Shown here: in pieces, positions 37,220 to 45,230 of the stretch
Position numbering within the stretch: the first letter of the stretch is position 1
Layout of the letters: the number at the start of each line of letters is the position of its first letter
Origin: a virus
Reading direction: 5' to 3' (one strand)
IMG/VR virus record: IMGVR_UViG_3300028572_000010
Span: 62,001 to 126,000 of that record
DNA length: 64,000 bases
Notes under the pieces: model-generated
Told to the model about the DNA's origin: nothing
The model's input: only the letters and a program-made list of their open reading frames with translations
The model's database searches: none
Translations under genes and position numbers: made by a program

Positions 37220-37593
37220 AATTCTAATTCTAGCTTTCTATCATTAATATTGTATTCCTGTCTAATTTTAGCAATTTTATTCTTTTTCTTAGATTTAATA
37301 GGCTGTGGTTTATAGTTTTTCTTAAAGTCTAATTCTATTGACTGTTTGCAACCTTTACAACCTATACAATTATAACAAGCACTACAACGACTACAACTTC
37401 TACAACTATTACAATTAATACAATCACTACAATAACTACAATTAATACAACTACTACAATTACTACAACTACTACAATCTCTACAATTATAACAATTAGT
37501 TAAGGTAGGTGAATATGTAGTAGCTAGTTCTTCAGTTATCCAACTATTACCGTTTTCGTCATACCATCTATCAGCTCTTTTTGTTAGTTTCAT
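37216..37593 (-). CDS. cysteine-triplet-repeat protein, 125 aa (family member)
   Basis: N-terminal cap (DRWYDENGNSWITEELATTY, then SPTLTNC), about 17 x-x-C triplets at residues ~33-83, a Lys-rich linker (KKNYKPQPIKSKKKNKIAKI) and the tail NDRKLELEL. The linker and tail are nearly identical to those of the member at 37769, two genes upstream. Cys codons are almost all TGT. Function unknown; metal binding or a Cys-ladder solenoid are possibilities. Coupled to neighbours by 4-bp overlaps on both sides. Confidence 0.75.
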   Translation of the reverse strand: MKLTKRADRWYDENGNSWITEELATTYSPTLTNCYNCRDCSSCSNCSSCINCSYCSDCINCNSCRSCSRCSACYNCIGCKGCKQSIELDFKKNYKPQPIKSKKKNKIAKIRQEYNINDRKLELEL

Positions 37594-37772
37594 GATTGTG
37601 TTACTGAAATATAACGTAAAGAACTACCATTTAAAGCATAAGCGTAATTAAGTATTCTAACTTCATCATCACTTAAATCAACTATGGTAAGGTCTTCAAA
37701 ATTTAATGTTCCATTTATCTTATCAACCAATATATAAGTATCATCGATTGTATTTTTATTGTTTATTATCAT
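37590..37772 (-). CDS. hypothetical protein, 60 aa
   Basis: Sits between two cysteine-repeat genes with ATGA overlaps at both ends. Acidic, with a DDTYILVDKINGTLNFEDLT start and YAYALNGSSLRYISVTQS end. Lacks both the Cys repeats and the family tail. No family recognised. Confidence 0.5.
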   Translation of the reverse strand: MIINNKNTIDDTYILVDKINGTLNFEDLTIVDLSDDEVRILNYAYALNGSSLRYISVTQS

Positions 37773-38182
37773 AGTTCAATCTCCAATCTTCTATCATTAA
37801 TATTGTATTCCTGTCTAATTTTAGCAATTTTATTCTTTTTCTTAGATTTAATAGGCTGTGGTTTATAGTTTTTCTTAAAGTCTAATTCTATTGACTGTTT
37901 GCAACCTTTACAAATACTACAACCACTACAACGACTACAACTAATACAATTTCTACAATTACTACAATCACTACAATTATAACAATTAATACAACTACTA
38001 CAATTACTACAACTACTACAATAACTACAATTATAACAATCTCTACAACTACTACAATTACTACAACCTCTACAATCATAACAATTAGTTAAGGTAGGTG
38101 AGTATTGAGTAGCTGATTCTTCAGTTATCCAACTATTATTATTTTCGTCATACCATCTATTATTTCGTTTTCTTAGTTTCAT
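37769..38182 (-). CDS. cysteine-triplet-repeat protein, 137 aa
   Basis: Cap NRWYDENNNSWITEESATQY, about 21 x-x-C triplets, Lys-rich linker identical to the member at 37216 and tail NDRRLEIEL. The cap and first dozen triplets (YDCRGCSNCSSCRDCYNCSY onward) are nearly identical to the member at 44156, while the C-terminus matches the member at 37216, so it is a mosaic of two lineages. First gene after the hairpin at 38203-38230. Confidence 0.75.
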   Translation of the reverse strand: MKLRKRNNRWYDENNNSWITEESATQYSPTLTNCYDCRGCSNCSSCRDCYNCSYCSSCSNCSSCINCYNCSDCSNCRNCISCSRCSGCSICKGCKQSIELDFKKNYKPQPIKSKKKNKIAKIRQEYNINDRRLEIEL

Positions 38183-38202
38183 AGTGCTGTTTGTAAATGA
38201 TA

Positions 38203-38230
38203 ATAGCCTCCTAATTTTGTAGGAGGCTAT
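38203..38230 (-). terminator. intrinsic terminator hairpin
   Basis: Perfect 11-bp stem (ATAGCCTCCTA / TAGGAGGCTAT) with a 6-nt loop, downstream of the SGNH-like gene on the minus strand and upstream of the next cysteine-repeat gene. The flank on the minus strand is ATTATCATTT, a weak T-rich tract. Confidence 0.6.
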
Positions 38231-38243
38231 GTTAAGATTGATA

Positions 38244-38942
38244 TTATTTATTTAAATAATGGACTAATTTCAATTTAATTTGATTAGCTAACTTCTTCCA
38301 ACCACTACTATTAGGATGTATTTCATTACCCCAGTCAGAAGTAGTTAATGTTCCTTGAAAATTAATATGAAGATGATTAGGTAGACTGAGCAAACTTATT
38401 CTTCTTTCAAATTCTAAAAGAATAAGCTTCGTTATATCAGCAGCATCTTTAGGATTAGTCCAGCCACAATGATCCATCCCAGGTTTAATCCAAGGACCTA
38501 ACCACAATACACCATTACCAATCATTTCAGGAACAGGAAAATCATAGCTATGTGTAATTATGAGACAGTTAGGAGCTATTTCATCTCTTAACTGAAACAG
38601 ATCCTCATAATCTGCTATAGCAAGATCCATGGCTGCATCAAGTCTATCAAGATCTATGGCTTTATTAATATTTCCATCCTTATTATCATTTAGAAATATA
38701 GGAAGCTGATCACCCACAAAATCATCACCACCACCTGAGAATAATAAGATATCACTGTTTGGTAGATATTGTTCCAACTTTAATCTCTTCTTTAAGCCCA
38801 TTGTTTCTTCAGTACTATCACCGGGATGGGCATAGTTTTCAATATCAATATCTAACACAACAGCTAAATGATCAGCCAACCCACCACCAGAGAAAGGAAG
38901 TGGGTAGCTGTTCCAACTATCACCATCTGCTATTATTTTCAT
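38244..38942 (-). CDS. SGNH/GDSL-like hydrolase, 232 aa
   Basis: Block I GDSW at residues 7-10 supplies the likely catalytic Ser9. A Gly block FSGGGDDFVG lies at 68-77, where the usual Asn is replaced by Asp. The C-terminal block WGNEIHPNSSGWKKLANQI places His209 three residues after Asn206, where the family normally has Asp. Serine esterase of the SGNH type, perhaps deacetylating a glycan or lipid. No signal peptide, so it acts inside the cell or in the virion. Overlaps the upstream cysteine-repeat gene by 4 bp. Confidence 0.65.
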   Translation of the reverse strand: MKIIADGDSWNSYPLPFSGGGLADHLAVVLDIDIENYAHPGDSTEETMGLKKRLKLEQYLPNSDILLFSGGGDDFVGDQLPIFLNDNKDGNINKAIDLDRLDAAMDLAIADYEDLFQLRDEIAPNCLIITHSYDFPVPEMIGNGVLWLGPWIKPGMDHCGWTNPKDAADITKLILLEFERRISLLSLPNHLHINFQGTLTTSDWGNEIHPNSSGWKKLANQIKLKLVHYLNK

Positions 38943-39262
38943 AATTCTAGTTCCAATCTTCTATCGTTAATATTGTATTCTTGTCTAATTTTAGTAATTT
39001 TCTTCTTTTTCTTAGATTTAATAGGTTGTGGTTTATAGTTTTTCTTATTTGCAAGATGATTACAACTCCTACAATTAACACACATATAACAATCTCTACA
39101 ATCACTACAATCACTACAACTATTACAATTATTACAATTACTACAATCACTACACCAGTTACAATTAGTTAGATTAGGTGAGTGTAGAGTAGCTAGTTGT
39201 TCTGTTATCCAACTATTATTGTTTTCGTCATACCATCTATCATTTCTTTTTGTTAGTTTCAT
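38939..39262 (-). CDS. cysteine-triplet-repeat protein, short form, 107 aa
   Basis: Cap DRWYDENNNSWITEQLATLH, then only about 12 x-x-C triplets, the Lys-rich linker KKNYKPQPIKSKKKKKITKI shared with the members at 37216 and 37769, and tail NDRRLELEL. Contains NHLANK in place of the last triplets, suggesting contraction of the array. ATGA-coupled to the SGNH-like gene. Confidence 0.75.
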   Translation of the reverse strand: MKLTKRNDRWYDENNNSWITEQLATLHSPNLTNCNWCSDCSNCNNCNSCSDCSDCRDCYMCVNCRSCNHLANKKNYKPQPIKSKKKKKITKIRQEYNINDRRLELEL

Positions 39263-39292
39263 AGTGTAGTAGTATAAACTACTCTAACTAAA

Positions 39293-39925
39293 TTAGAAGT
39301 TGTATTTCCAACTAACGAATAAGTGATATCTATGTCCAGACTCAGTTCCGGCATTGATCCATTCACCCCAAGTAAACCCAGCGCCGACTTTACTAGTAGC
39401 AGTATTATAAATATCAACGTTGTATCCTATATCCCACAACTCAGCTGCCCCAGATGACCCAGATAAGGGTGTTCCGATACCAGCAATAGCAATAGGATCA
39501 GCTTCAATGTTACGAATACCGGTAGGAAGCCAGTTTAATAGTGATGTTGATGCTAATGGATGCGTAGGTGTTGAAAGAGTTACTGAACCACTGACCAAAG
39601 ACCAGGACCCCAACCAATCTGCCCCTAACACTGCACCAACTGCTCCTAAAGACCCGGTAAGTGTTGGGACATTATATACTGCCAATACACCACCACCATA
39701 TTTGTTAGCTGACTTAGGTGCATAAGTACCATAAGGACTAACTCCCCAATTAGTTGCCTGCATAATACCAGAATTTGCAATGTCCTGATAGATAGCCTGC
39801 ACAGCTGTTGAGACAGGAATGTTGGCCATCAAGTTTGGGACTTGAGTGACATTAGTTTGACCGAAAGCAGAAATAGTGCATAGACTAATTACTGCCATTA
39901 TTGATGTTATTGATGTTAATTTCAT
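39293..39925 (-). CDS. exported outer-membrane beta-barrel-like protein, 210 aa
   Basis: Signal peptide SITSIMAVISLCTISAFGQ at residues ~5-23. Amphipathic strands follow (WDIGYNVDIYNTATSKVGAG) and the C-terminus is HRYHLFVSWKYNF, ending in Phe as outer-membrane barrel proteins usually do. A second protein with the same design is at 59749. It may modify the host surface, for example against superinfection. Own promoter-like element upstream. Function inferred from topology only. Confidence 0.5.
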   Translation of the reverse strand: MKLTSITSIMAVISLCTISAFGQTNVTQVPNLMANIPVSTAVQAIYQDIANSGIMQATNWGVSPYGTYAPKSANKYGGGVLAVYNVPTLTGSLGAVGAVLGADWLGSWSLVSGSVTLSTPTHPLASTSLLNWLPTGIRNIEADPIAIAGIGTPLSGSSGAAELWDIGYNVDIYNTATSKVGAGFTWGEWINAGTESGHRYHLFVSWKYNF

Positions 39926-39931
39926 ATGTTT

Positions 39932-39959
39932 ATTATACGTTAATTTGTTTGTTTGTCTA
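39932..39959 (-). promoter_or_regulatory. sigma70-like promoter, nearly leaderless
   Basis: On the minus strand TAGACA (39954-39959), a 16-bp spacer and TATAAT (39932-39937) precede the ATG at 39925 by 6 nt. Confidence 0.5.
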
Positions 39960-40202
39960 GTTGTTATTCTTAAAAAATTCTTTGGTTAATCTTCTTATTC
40001 CTGATATCAAACCTAAAATTGCATATAAAGGCCAAATTGTTACATCTATTACAGCATATATGGCAATTACTAGGATAAATAATATTAACTTACACTTCTT
40101 AGGATAGTAATGGATGTCAGTATATTCAATAACAGTTCTTAAAGCTATAAGTATCCCTACTACTAAGTAACAGCTGGTTAATATTATATGGTTTGCTATC
40201 AC
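39957..40202 (-). CDS. small membrane protein, 81 aa
   Basis: Two hydrophobic segments (ILTSCYLVVGILIALRTVIE and KLILFILVIAIYAVIDVTIW) and a basic C-terminus (RRLTKEFFKNNN). ATGA overlap with the upstream cysteine-repeat gene. Family not recognised; similar in style to the membrane protein at 59236. Confidence 0.5.
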   Translation of the reverse strand: MIANHIILTSCYLVVGILIALRTVIEYTDIHYYPKKCKLILFILVIAIYAVIDVTIWPLYAILGLISGIRRLTKEFFKNNN

Positions 40203-40678
40203 AGTTCAATCTCCAATCTTCTATCATTAATGTCATATTCCTGTCTAATTTTACTCTTCTTAGCTCTACGTTTATACTTCATAGGTTTATAATAGCTTTT
40301 CTTAAAACCAAAAGCACAGTTTCTACAAAAAGAAAAGGTATTACATTTATAACAGTTTTTACAGTTACTACACTCACTACAATTATTACAATAACTACAA
40401 TAACTACAATCAATACAGCCAGTACAATCACTACAACGATTACAATCAATACAACTACTACAACCACTACAACTACTACAATTACTACAATCATTACAAT
40501 CATAACAATCAATACAACCAATACAACCTTTACAATGAATACAATTCCTACACCATCTACAATCTCTACAACTACTACAATTAGTTAGGGTAGGAGAGTC
40601 AGTAGTAGCTAGTTCTTCTGTAGACCAACTATTATTGTTTTCGTCATACCATCTATTATCTATTTTAGTTATTGTCAT
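40199..40678 (-). CDS. cysteine-triplet-repeat protein, long form, 159 aa
   Basis: Cap NRWYDENNNSWSTEELATTD, about 27 consecutive x-x-C triplets plus two further Cys (FSFCRNC), a Lys/Arg-rich linker (YKPMKYKRRAKKSKIRQEYD) and tail NDRRLEIEL. Triplets are more varied than in other members (IHC, KGC, IGC, TGC). The gene before it (40675) carries the same tail although it has no Cys repeat. Confidence 0.75.
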   Translation of the reverse strand: MTITKIDNRWYDENNNSWSTEELATTDSPTLTNCSSCRDCRWCRNCIHCKGCIGCIDCYDCNDCSNCSSCSGCSSCIDCNRCSDCTGCIDCSYCSYCNNCSECSNCKNCYKCNTFSFCRNCAFGFKKSYYKPMKYKRRAKKSKIRQEYDINDRRLEIEL

Positions 40679-40968
40679 AAGTCTAGTTCTAATCTTCTCT
40701 CTCCTCCCTCACTTCTAATTGACTTATTACCTTTAAATTCTACTAGCTCAAACTCAAGAATTTTAGTAACGAGAAAATTAAAACTATTCATTAGTGTAAT
40801 TTCATATAGTTCGTCTCCAATTTTTTCTCTATCTTCAAATACTCTAGCATTTTTTACTTCCCTTGTTGTATAGTCTATATAAGAATTCACTGCTAAATAC
40901 CGAATTTCATCAGCATTATCATATAGAAAACCATTTAGTTTTAGAACCTGTATTAGGTATATTTTCAT
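40675..40968 (-). CDS. hypothetical protein with the family C-terminal tail, 97 aa
   Basis: No Cys repeat; alpha/beta protein starting MKIYLIQVLKLNGFLYDNAD. The last residues SEGGERRLELDL match the tail of the cysteine-repeat proteins and are almost the same as those of the gene at 43426 (SEGGERRLEPDL), which is otherwise different. ATGA overlap with the downstream cysteine-repeat gene. Confidence 0.55.
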   Translation of the reverse strand: MKIYLIQVLKLNGFLYDNADEIRYLAVNSYIDYTTREVKNARVFEDREKIGDELYEITLMNSFNFLVTKILEFELVEFKGNKSIRSEGGERRLELDL

Positions 40969-41020
40969 TTAGAATATATTGTGCTAGTTCATATTTATCT
41001 ACTACTTCATATATGTTCAT
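40919..41020 (-). CDS. possible small overlapping ORF, 33 aa
   Basis: Starts with an ATGA overlap on the stop of the gene at 41017 and reads MNIYEVVDKYELAQYILNEN, then runs 50 bp into the 97-aa gene in another frame. Either a short gene or the displaced N-terminus of the 97-aa gene after a frameshift. The ATGA junction, used throughout this array, is the only support. Confidence 0.25.
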   Translation of the reverse strand: MNIYEVVDKYELAQYILNENIPNTGSKTKWFSI

Positions 41021-41289
41021 AATAGTTTAATTAATCTTGCTATTATTAATTCATGGGTATAAATAATGTCTGGATTAGATTGAACTGATTTACACATATG
41101 TATATCCCTTATACAATCTCTAACCCCTTCTCTCCTAGCATCTCTTTGTATTTCTTCAACTATATCTTCAAACCGATGCGCAAAAGTATCCATAAATACA
41201 TTTTTGCCTTCTAATTTAGCTTTAGCTTCTCTCTCACAAGCAGCTATAAGTTCTTTTTGTTGTTCTTCAAATTCGTATAGTGTCTTCAT
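41017..41289 (-). CDS. hypothetical coiled-coil protein, 90 aa
   Basis: Charged helical protein (TLYEFEEQQKELIAACEREA) lacking Cys repeats and tail. ATGA overlap with the upstream cysteine-repeat gene. No family recognised. Confidence 0.5.
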   Translation of the reverse strand: MKTLYEFEEQQKELIAACEREAKAKLEGKNVFMDTFAHRFEDIVEEIQRDARREGVRDCIRDIHMCKSVQSNPDIIYTHELIIARLIKLL

Positions 41290-41684
41290 AGTTCTATTTC
41301 CAGTTTTCTATTGTTTAAGTCAAATTCTTCTCTAACTAAATTTTCTTTGCAGCTTTCAATTAAACTTGCATCAACTTCAACTCTATCAAATAAAGAAGCA
41401 ATAAACTTACAATTATCACAATCACTACACCTACAACAACTCCTACAATTACTACAACTACTACAACTACCACAATTATTACAATTAATACAATCTCTAC
41501 AACTATCACAATCATTACAATTACTACACCAATTACTACAATCACTACAAACACTACAATTACTACAATTACTACAATTATAACAATTAGTTAGGGTAGG
41601 TGAATATAAAGTAGCTGCTTCTTCAGTATCCCAGCTATTATTGTTTTCGTCATACCATCTATTAGCTATTTTTGTTATTTTCAT
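41286..41684 (-). CDS. cysteine-triplet-repeat protein, 132 aa
   Basis: Cap NRWYDENNNSWDTEEAATLY, about 21 Cys with one extra Trp in the run (SNWCSNC) and a CC pair (RSCCRCSDC) that shift the register. Then a unique linker (VEVDASLIESCKENLVREEF) and tail NNRKLEIEL. The linker differs from the Lys-rich version, showing exchange of C-terminal parts. ATGA overlaps with both neighbours. Confidence 0.75.
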   Translation of the reverse strand: MKITKIANRWYDENNNSWDTEEAATLYSPTLTNCYNCSNCSNCSVCSDCSNWCSNCNDCDSCRDCINCNNCGSCSSCSNCRSCCRCSDCDNCKFIASLFDRVEVDASLIESCKENLVREEFDLNNRKLEIEL

Positions 41685-42013
41685 AAATCTGGTTCTAATA
41701 GTCTATCTCTACAATCTATAAACGGTCTAGTTACTGGTTCATACTTCTTATTATCAGTCCAATCACTACAATCAATACAGTTACTACAATCATTACACCA
41801 TCTACAATAAGTACAACTACTACAATTACTACAATTACTACAATTACTACAATTATAACAATCTCTACAATCTCTACAATCATTACACCATCTACAATCT
41901 CTACAACTAATACAATTAGTTAGAGTAGGTGAGAATTGAGTAGCTGATTCTTCTGTAGACCAACTATTATCGTTTTCGTCATACCATCTATCATCTCTTT
42001 TAGTTATTTTCAT
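41681..42013 (-). CDS. cysteine-triplet-repeat protein, 110 aa
   Basis: Start set at ATG 42013 (MKITKRDDRWYDENDNSW), which matches the family start; an ATG at 42025 would add four residues. About 17 triplets, then SDWTDNKKYEPVTRPFIDC and tail RDRLLEPDL, the C-terminus also used by the members at 44156 and 46599. Its first 14 bases overlap the end of the upstream gene in another frame (see 42000). Confidence 0.7.
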   Translation of the reverse strand: MKITKRDDRWYDENDNSWSTEESATQFSPTLTNCISCRDCRWCNDCRDCRDCYNCSNCSNCSNCSSCTYCRWCNDCSNCIDCSDWTDNKKYEPVTRPFIDCRDRLLEPDL

Positions 42014-42245
42014 AGTATTCACCATTATACTGTTTAAGTTCTCTCCTTTTTATAATAGCTTTAACCTGTGTCTCTCCTACTTTATTATATACTAAAAAGT
42101 AGTTATTATTATCTTCTATAATTACATCGAATAAATAATGTAGATCACCCCACCACTGTACATCTATTTCTTTAGTTATTATGACTTCCATATTACTCAA
42201 AAGCCGAAATCGAGTAGGAAAGATACGAGGATTTGGATCTGACAT
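42000..42245 (-). CDS. hypothetical protein, 81 aa, overrun by a cysteine-repeat gene
   Basis: Beta-rich small protein (NMEVIITKEIDVQWWGDLHY). Its end, GEYYENN, is encoded in a second frame by the first codons of the cysteine-repeat gene. The gene at 57890 ends in the same way (FEYYENNKKI) at the same junction bases. This suggests that the cassette inserted into, and truncated, two unrelated genes. Confidence 0.5.
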   Translation of the reverse strand: MSDPNPRIFPTRFRLLSNMEVIITKEIDVQWWGDLHYLFDVIIEDNNNYFLVYNKVGETQVKAIIKRRELKQYNGEYYENN

Positions 42246-42246
42246 A

Positions 42247-42687
42247 CTAAATCTCGTCTAACATAGATTCCTGCTCAACCTTACGCCGCATTAACATACC
42301 AAGTACATAGCAATTAGGTGAAGAAGAAAGCCAAAAATTGTCTTTTAACACATATGAATGCATAATATGTAGATAGAGACAAATAGCTGAACTTCTAGAT
42401 ACCCCAGCTGCACAATGAACTATGAAATCTTTGGTTAAATGCTTATCAATGAACTTTAATATTTTAAAAGCATCTTCAGCACTAATAGGATGATACATTT
42501 CGCCTTCATGAGTTAAAGGTGCAGTTATATCAGTAAATCTTAAAGTTAACACATTTTCTGACTCTCTATCCAACTTTAAAGGATAAAGTGGCTCATATTC
42601 TTCATTTATTGATATCAATACTGTGTTATCTGGTAGTTTATTGATATCTTTGGCGGCATGACAATTTATATTTGTGGCTTTAGGCAT
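42247..42687 (-). CDS. dual-specificity protein (or RNA) phosphatase-like, 146 aa
   Basis: Signature HCAAGVSRSS at residues 91-100 gives the HC-x5-R P-loop with Cys92 and Arg98. FTDI at 51-54 offers Asp53 as general acid. Length about 145 residues matches a minimal DSP domain. Such enzymes dephosphorylate Tyr/Ser/Thr, and some viral relatives act on RNA 5' ends; substrate not determinable. No tail motif. Located in the cysteine-repeat array between unknown genes. Confidence 0.75.
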   Translation of the reverse strand: MPKATNINCHAAKDINKLPDNTVLISINEEYEPLYPLKLDRESENVLTLRFTDITAPLTHEGEMYHPISAEDAFKILKFIDKHLTKDFIVHCAAGVSRSSAICLYLHIMHSYVLKDNFWLSSSPNCYVLGMLMRRKVEQESMLDEI

Positions 42688-42692
42688 ATTGT

Positions 42693-43019
42693 TTATAATT
42701 CTAGATCTAATCTTCTGTACTGGTTCTCTATTCTTATTTCAGGCTTACTTAACTCAGCTAATTCTATCTCAACTATTTCGTATTTGTACGCTTCTTTTAT
42801 CATCCTTACCCTTTTAATTTCTTGTTCCACAGCTTCTTTACTAAGATACAAAGAGGCTTGGTATAAATCTACAGGTTCAATACTAGTCTGTTCTTCATCA
42901 TCACAGTAACCTTCCCTATCATAAAATTCGATATACTTAATAACTACTCTAACAAACTTATTAGGTAGGGTATTTCTACTATATTTAACTTTCAATATTT
43001 TAATAGCATATACAATCAT
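42693..43019 (-). CDS. hypothetical protein with the family C-terminal tail, 108 aa
   Basis: No Cys repeats. Basic N-terminus (KVKYSRNTLPNKFVRVVIKY) and helical middle. Ends QYRRLDLEL, the family tail, with a TAA stop 5 nt before the next ATG, so here the tail is not part of a 4-bp stop/start overlap. This makes a pure RNA-level explanation of the tail less likely. Confidence 0.55.
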   Translation of the reverse strand: MIVYAIKILKVKYSRNTLPNKFVRVVIKYIEFYDREGYCDDEEQTSIEPVDLYQASLYLSKEAVEQEIKRVRMIKEAYKYEIVEIELAELSKPEIRIENQYRRLDLEL

Positions 43020-43429
43020 AAATCTAGGTCTAGCTTTCTATTATTAATGTCTAATTCTGGTCTTATTTCCTTATTAACTTCATCTCCATAATACATGGAC
43101 TTAAACCACGATTTATCATTTTCTGAAGAAATATTACTACAACTACTACAATAAATACAATCTCTACAACTACTACAATCACTACAACCATTACAATCTC
43201 TACAATCAATACAATTACTACAATTATAACAATCTCTACAACCATTACAACCACTACAAGCATTACAATCACTACAATATCTACAATTACTACACCTTCT
43301 ACAATCACTACAACCTCTACACCATCTACAATCAGTTAGGGTAGGTGAGTGTAAAGTAGCTGATTCTTTAGTATCCCAGCTATTATAGTTTTCGTCATAC
43401 CATCTAGTATCTCTTTTAGTTATTGTCAT
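43016..43429 (-). CDS. cysteine-triplet-repeat protein, 137 aa
   Basis: Cap TRWYDENYNSWDTKESATLH, about 22 triplets with many aromatic/Arg positions (RWC, RRC, RYC), then a short linker (SSENDKSWFKSMYYGDEVNK) and tail NNRKLDLDL. ATGA overlaps on both sides. Its upstream neighbour at 43426 carries the same type of tail. Confidence 0.75.
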   Translation of the reverse strand: MTITKRDTRWYDENYNSWDTKESATLHSPTLTDCRWCRGCSDCRRCSNCRYCSDCNACSGCNGCRDCYNCSNCIDCRDCNGCSDCSSCRDCIYCSSCSNISSENDKSWFKSMYYGDEVNKEIRPELDINNRKLDLDL

Positions 43430-43659
43430 AAATCTGGTTCTAATCTTCTTTCCCCACCCTCACTTCTAATTGTTATCTCATCTTTCTCAACCGATACAAA
43501 CTCCTTCAATTCAAATTCACCTACTACAGTACTATTATCTGTTAAAAATTTGATATATTCCAGGGCTGCCTCCTTATTTTGAAACGCTTGATATAGGACG
43601 TCTATAATAGCGTTAGTTGATGGAGATCTGATATGTCTTAGAATGATATAAAGAGTCAT
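43426..43659 (-). CDS. hypothetical protein with the family C-terminal tail, 77 aa
   Basis: Small alpha/beta protein (FQNKEAALEYIKFLTDNSTV) ending SEGGERRLEPDL, the same last dozen residues as the gene at 40675 but with an unrelated-looking body. ATGA-coupled to the downstream cysteine-repeat gene. Family not recognised. Confidence 0.55.
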   Translation of the reverse strand: MTLYIILRHIRSPSTNAIIDVLYQAFQNKEAALEYIKFLTDNSTVVGEFELKEFVSVEKDEITIRSEGGERRLEPDL

Positions 43660-43661
43660 AA

Positions 43662-44159
43662 CTACATTAACTTTTTAGGAAGTTTATATAGAGTAACTTC
43701 AATGTTACTTCCTTTAATAACCTCCTTAACCATAGTTTCAATAATATTCCAATTACCGCCAGCCCTATCCGCACCTATCTTATAAGGTAAAGCCAGTCTA
43801 GTCATATTCTGCTCACTCATTTGCTTTATTAATGACTCTAAAGCTAAGTAAAATCCTTCATAATGCACATATCTAAGATGCATTGTACCATAACCTAATT
43901 GACCATATAGATTGGCAACGTATAGTAGCTTGGTCTGATTAGGTAGAGTAGTGATAGGAACTAACACACATTTACCCAACATAGCTGAACCAAAGTTAAT
44001 ATAAGACTTGGTATCAGTTGCATATACTTCCGGAAATCTACATCTTAGGGCTCTGGCTACCCCACTACCCATTTTGTTCATATTATTACAGCAATGAGCA
44101 ACTACTTGGGCGTCTGCTAATAATATGTTTTGTTCTACTATTTTAAGGTTGTTATTCAT
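43662..44159 (-). CDS. macrodomain protein (ADP-ribose-1''-phosphatase-like), 165 aa
   Basis: Stand-alone macrodomain. The first loop reads VVAHCCNNMNKMGSGVARAL (residues 19-38) and the second PYKIGADRAGGNWNII (125-140), in the style of Poa1p-like Appr-1''-p phosphatases and ALC1-like macrodomains. It probably binds or hydrolyses ADP-ribose derivatives, either reversing host ADP-ribosylation or clearing products of RNA repair. ATGA overlap with the next cysteine-repeat gene. No tail motif. Confidence 0.8.
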   Translation of the reverse strand: MNNNLKIVEQNILLADAQVVAHCCNNMNKMGSGVARALRCRFPEVYATDTKSYINFGSAMLGKCVLVPITTLPNQTKLLYVANLYGQLGYGTMHLRYVHYEGFYLALESLIKQMSEQNMTRLALPYKIGADRAGGNWNIIETMVKEVIKGSNIEVTLYKLPKKLM

Positions 44160-44533
44160 AAATCTGGTTCTAATAGTCTGTTAGTACAGTCTATAAATGG
44201 TCTAATTACCGGTTCATATTTCTTATTATCAGTCCAATCACTACAATCTCTACAACGACTACAATAACTACAATCACTACAATCACTACACCTATTACAA
44301 TTATTACAATTACTACAATTACTACAATTATTACAATTAATACAACTACTACAATTACTACAACTACTACAATAACTACAATTATAACAATCTCTACAAC
44401 TACTACAATTACTACAACCTCTACAATCATAACAATTAGTTAAGGTAGGTGAGTATTGAGTAGCTGATTCTTCAGTTATCCAACTATTATTATTTTCGTC
44501 ATACCATCTATTATTTCTTTTTGTTATTGTCAT
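44156..44533 (-). CDS. cysteine-triplet-repeat protein, 125 aa
   Basis: Cap and first triplets nearly identical to the member at 37769; about 22 triplets; C-terminus SDWTDNKKYEPVIRPFIDC with tail TNRLLEPDL, nearly identical to the members at 46599 and 41681. A clear recombinant between two lineages, with the changeover somewhere in the repeat run. Confidence 0.75.
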   Translation of the reverse strand: MTITKRNNRWYDENNNSWITEESATQYSPTLTNCYDCRGCSNCSSCRDCYNCSYCSSCSNCSSCINCNNCSNCSNCNNCNRCSDCSDCSYCSRCRDCSDWTDNKKYEPVIRPFIDCTNRLLEPDL

Positions 44534-44955
44534 AAGTCTGGTTCCAACTTTCTATCATTAATGTCTAATTCTGGTCTTATCATAACTTCAGTCTTAATTT
44601 GAACTGGCTCTAGATGTGTTCCATTATCACATTTATAACATTTTTTACAATCACTACAATCATTACAACTACTACAATCACTACAAACACTACAAACACT
44701 ACAATTAATACAACCTCCACAACTACTACAATCACTACAAACACTACAAACACTACAATTAATACAACCTCCACAAGTACTACAACCACTACAATTACTA
44801 CAATCATCACAATAACTACAATCATCACAATTACTACAACCTCTACAATCTCTACAATTAGTTAGGGTAGGTGAGTATTGAGTAGCTGCTTCTTCTGATA
44901 ACCAGCTATTATTGTTTTCGTCATACCATCTATTGTTTATTTTTGTTATTGTCAT
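44530..44955 (-). CDS. cysteine-triplet-repeat protein with internal duplication, 141 aa
   Basis: Cap NRWYDENNNSWLSEEAATQY, about 26 triplets. The block GGCINCSVCSVCSDCSSC occurs twice in tandem, a recent internal duplication. Linker with THLEPVQIKTEVMIRPELDI and tail NDRKLEPDL. The first ~45 residues are almost identical to those of the member at 46599. ATGA overlaps on both sides. Confidence 0.75.
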   Translation of the reverse strand: MTITKINNRWYDENNNSWLSEEAATQYSPTLTNCRDCRGCSNCDDCSYCDDCSNCSGCSTCGGCINCSVCSVCSDCSSCGGCINCSVCSVCSDCSSCNDCSDCKKCYKCDNGTHLEPVQIKTEVMIRPELDINDRKLEPDL

Positions 44956-45218
44956 AAGAAAGGGTCTAGATTTCTATCATTAATGTCTAAGATAGGTCGT
45001 TTTTCATTTGTTGTATCAATGCTAGGTTGCGCTGACCAATTTTTCTTATTTATAAAATTATAAAGTCCTTCACAATCACTACAATTAATACCATTACTAC
45101 AATTATTACAATCATTACAACCACTACAATCCCAACAATCAATACAATCACTACAATTGTAGCAATCATTACAACCATCATGATTTATTAGTATTACTTT
45201 ATAGTCATAAGTTTTCAT
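44952..45218 (-). CDS. degenerate cysteine-triplet-repeat protein, 88 aa
   Basis: Lacks the usual cap: it starts MKTYDYKVILINHDGCNDCY and goes directly into about 11 triplets, broken once (SNGINC). Linker with SIDTTNEKRPILDI and tail NDRNLDPFL. Either an N-terminally truncated copy or a replaced N-terminus. ATGA overlap with the next member. Confidence 0.65.
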   Translation of the reverse strand: MKTYDYKVILINHDGCNDCYNCSDCIDCWDCSGCNDCNNCSNGINCSDCEGLYNFINKKNWSAQPSIDTTNEKRPILDINDRNLDPFL

Positions 45219-45230
45219 ACTACTTCTTAA

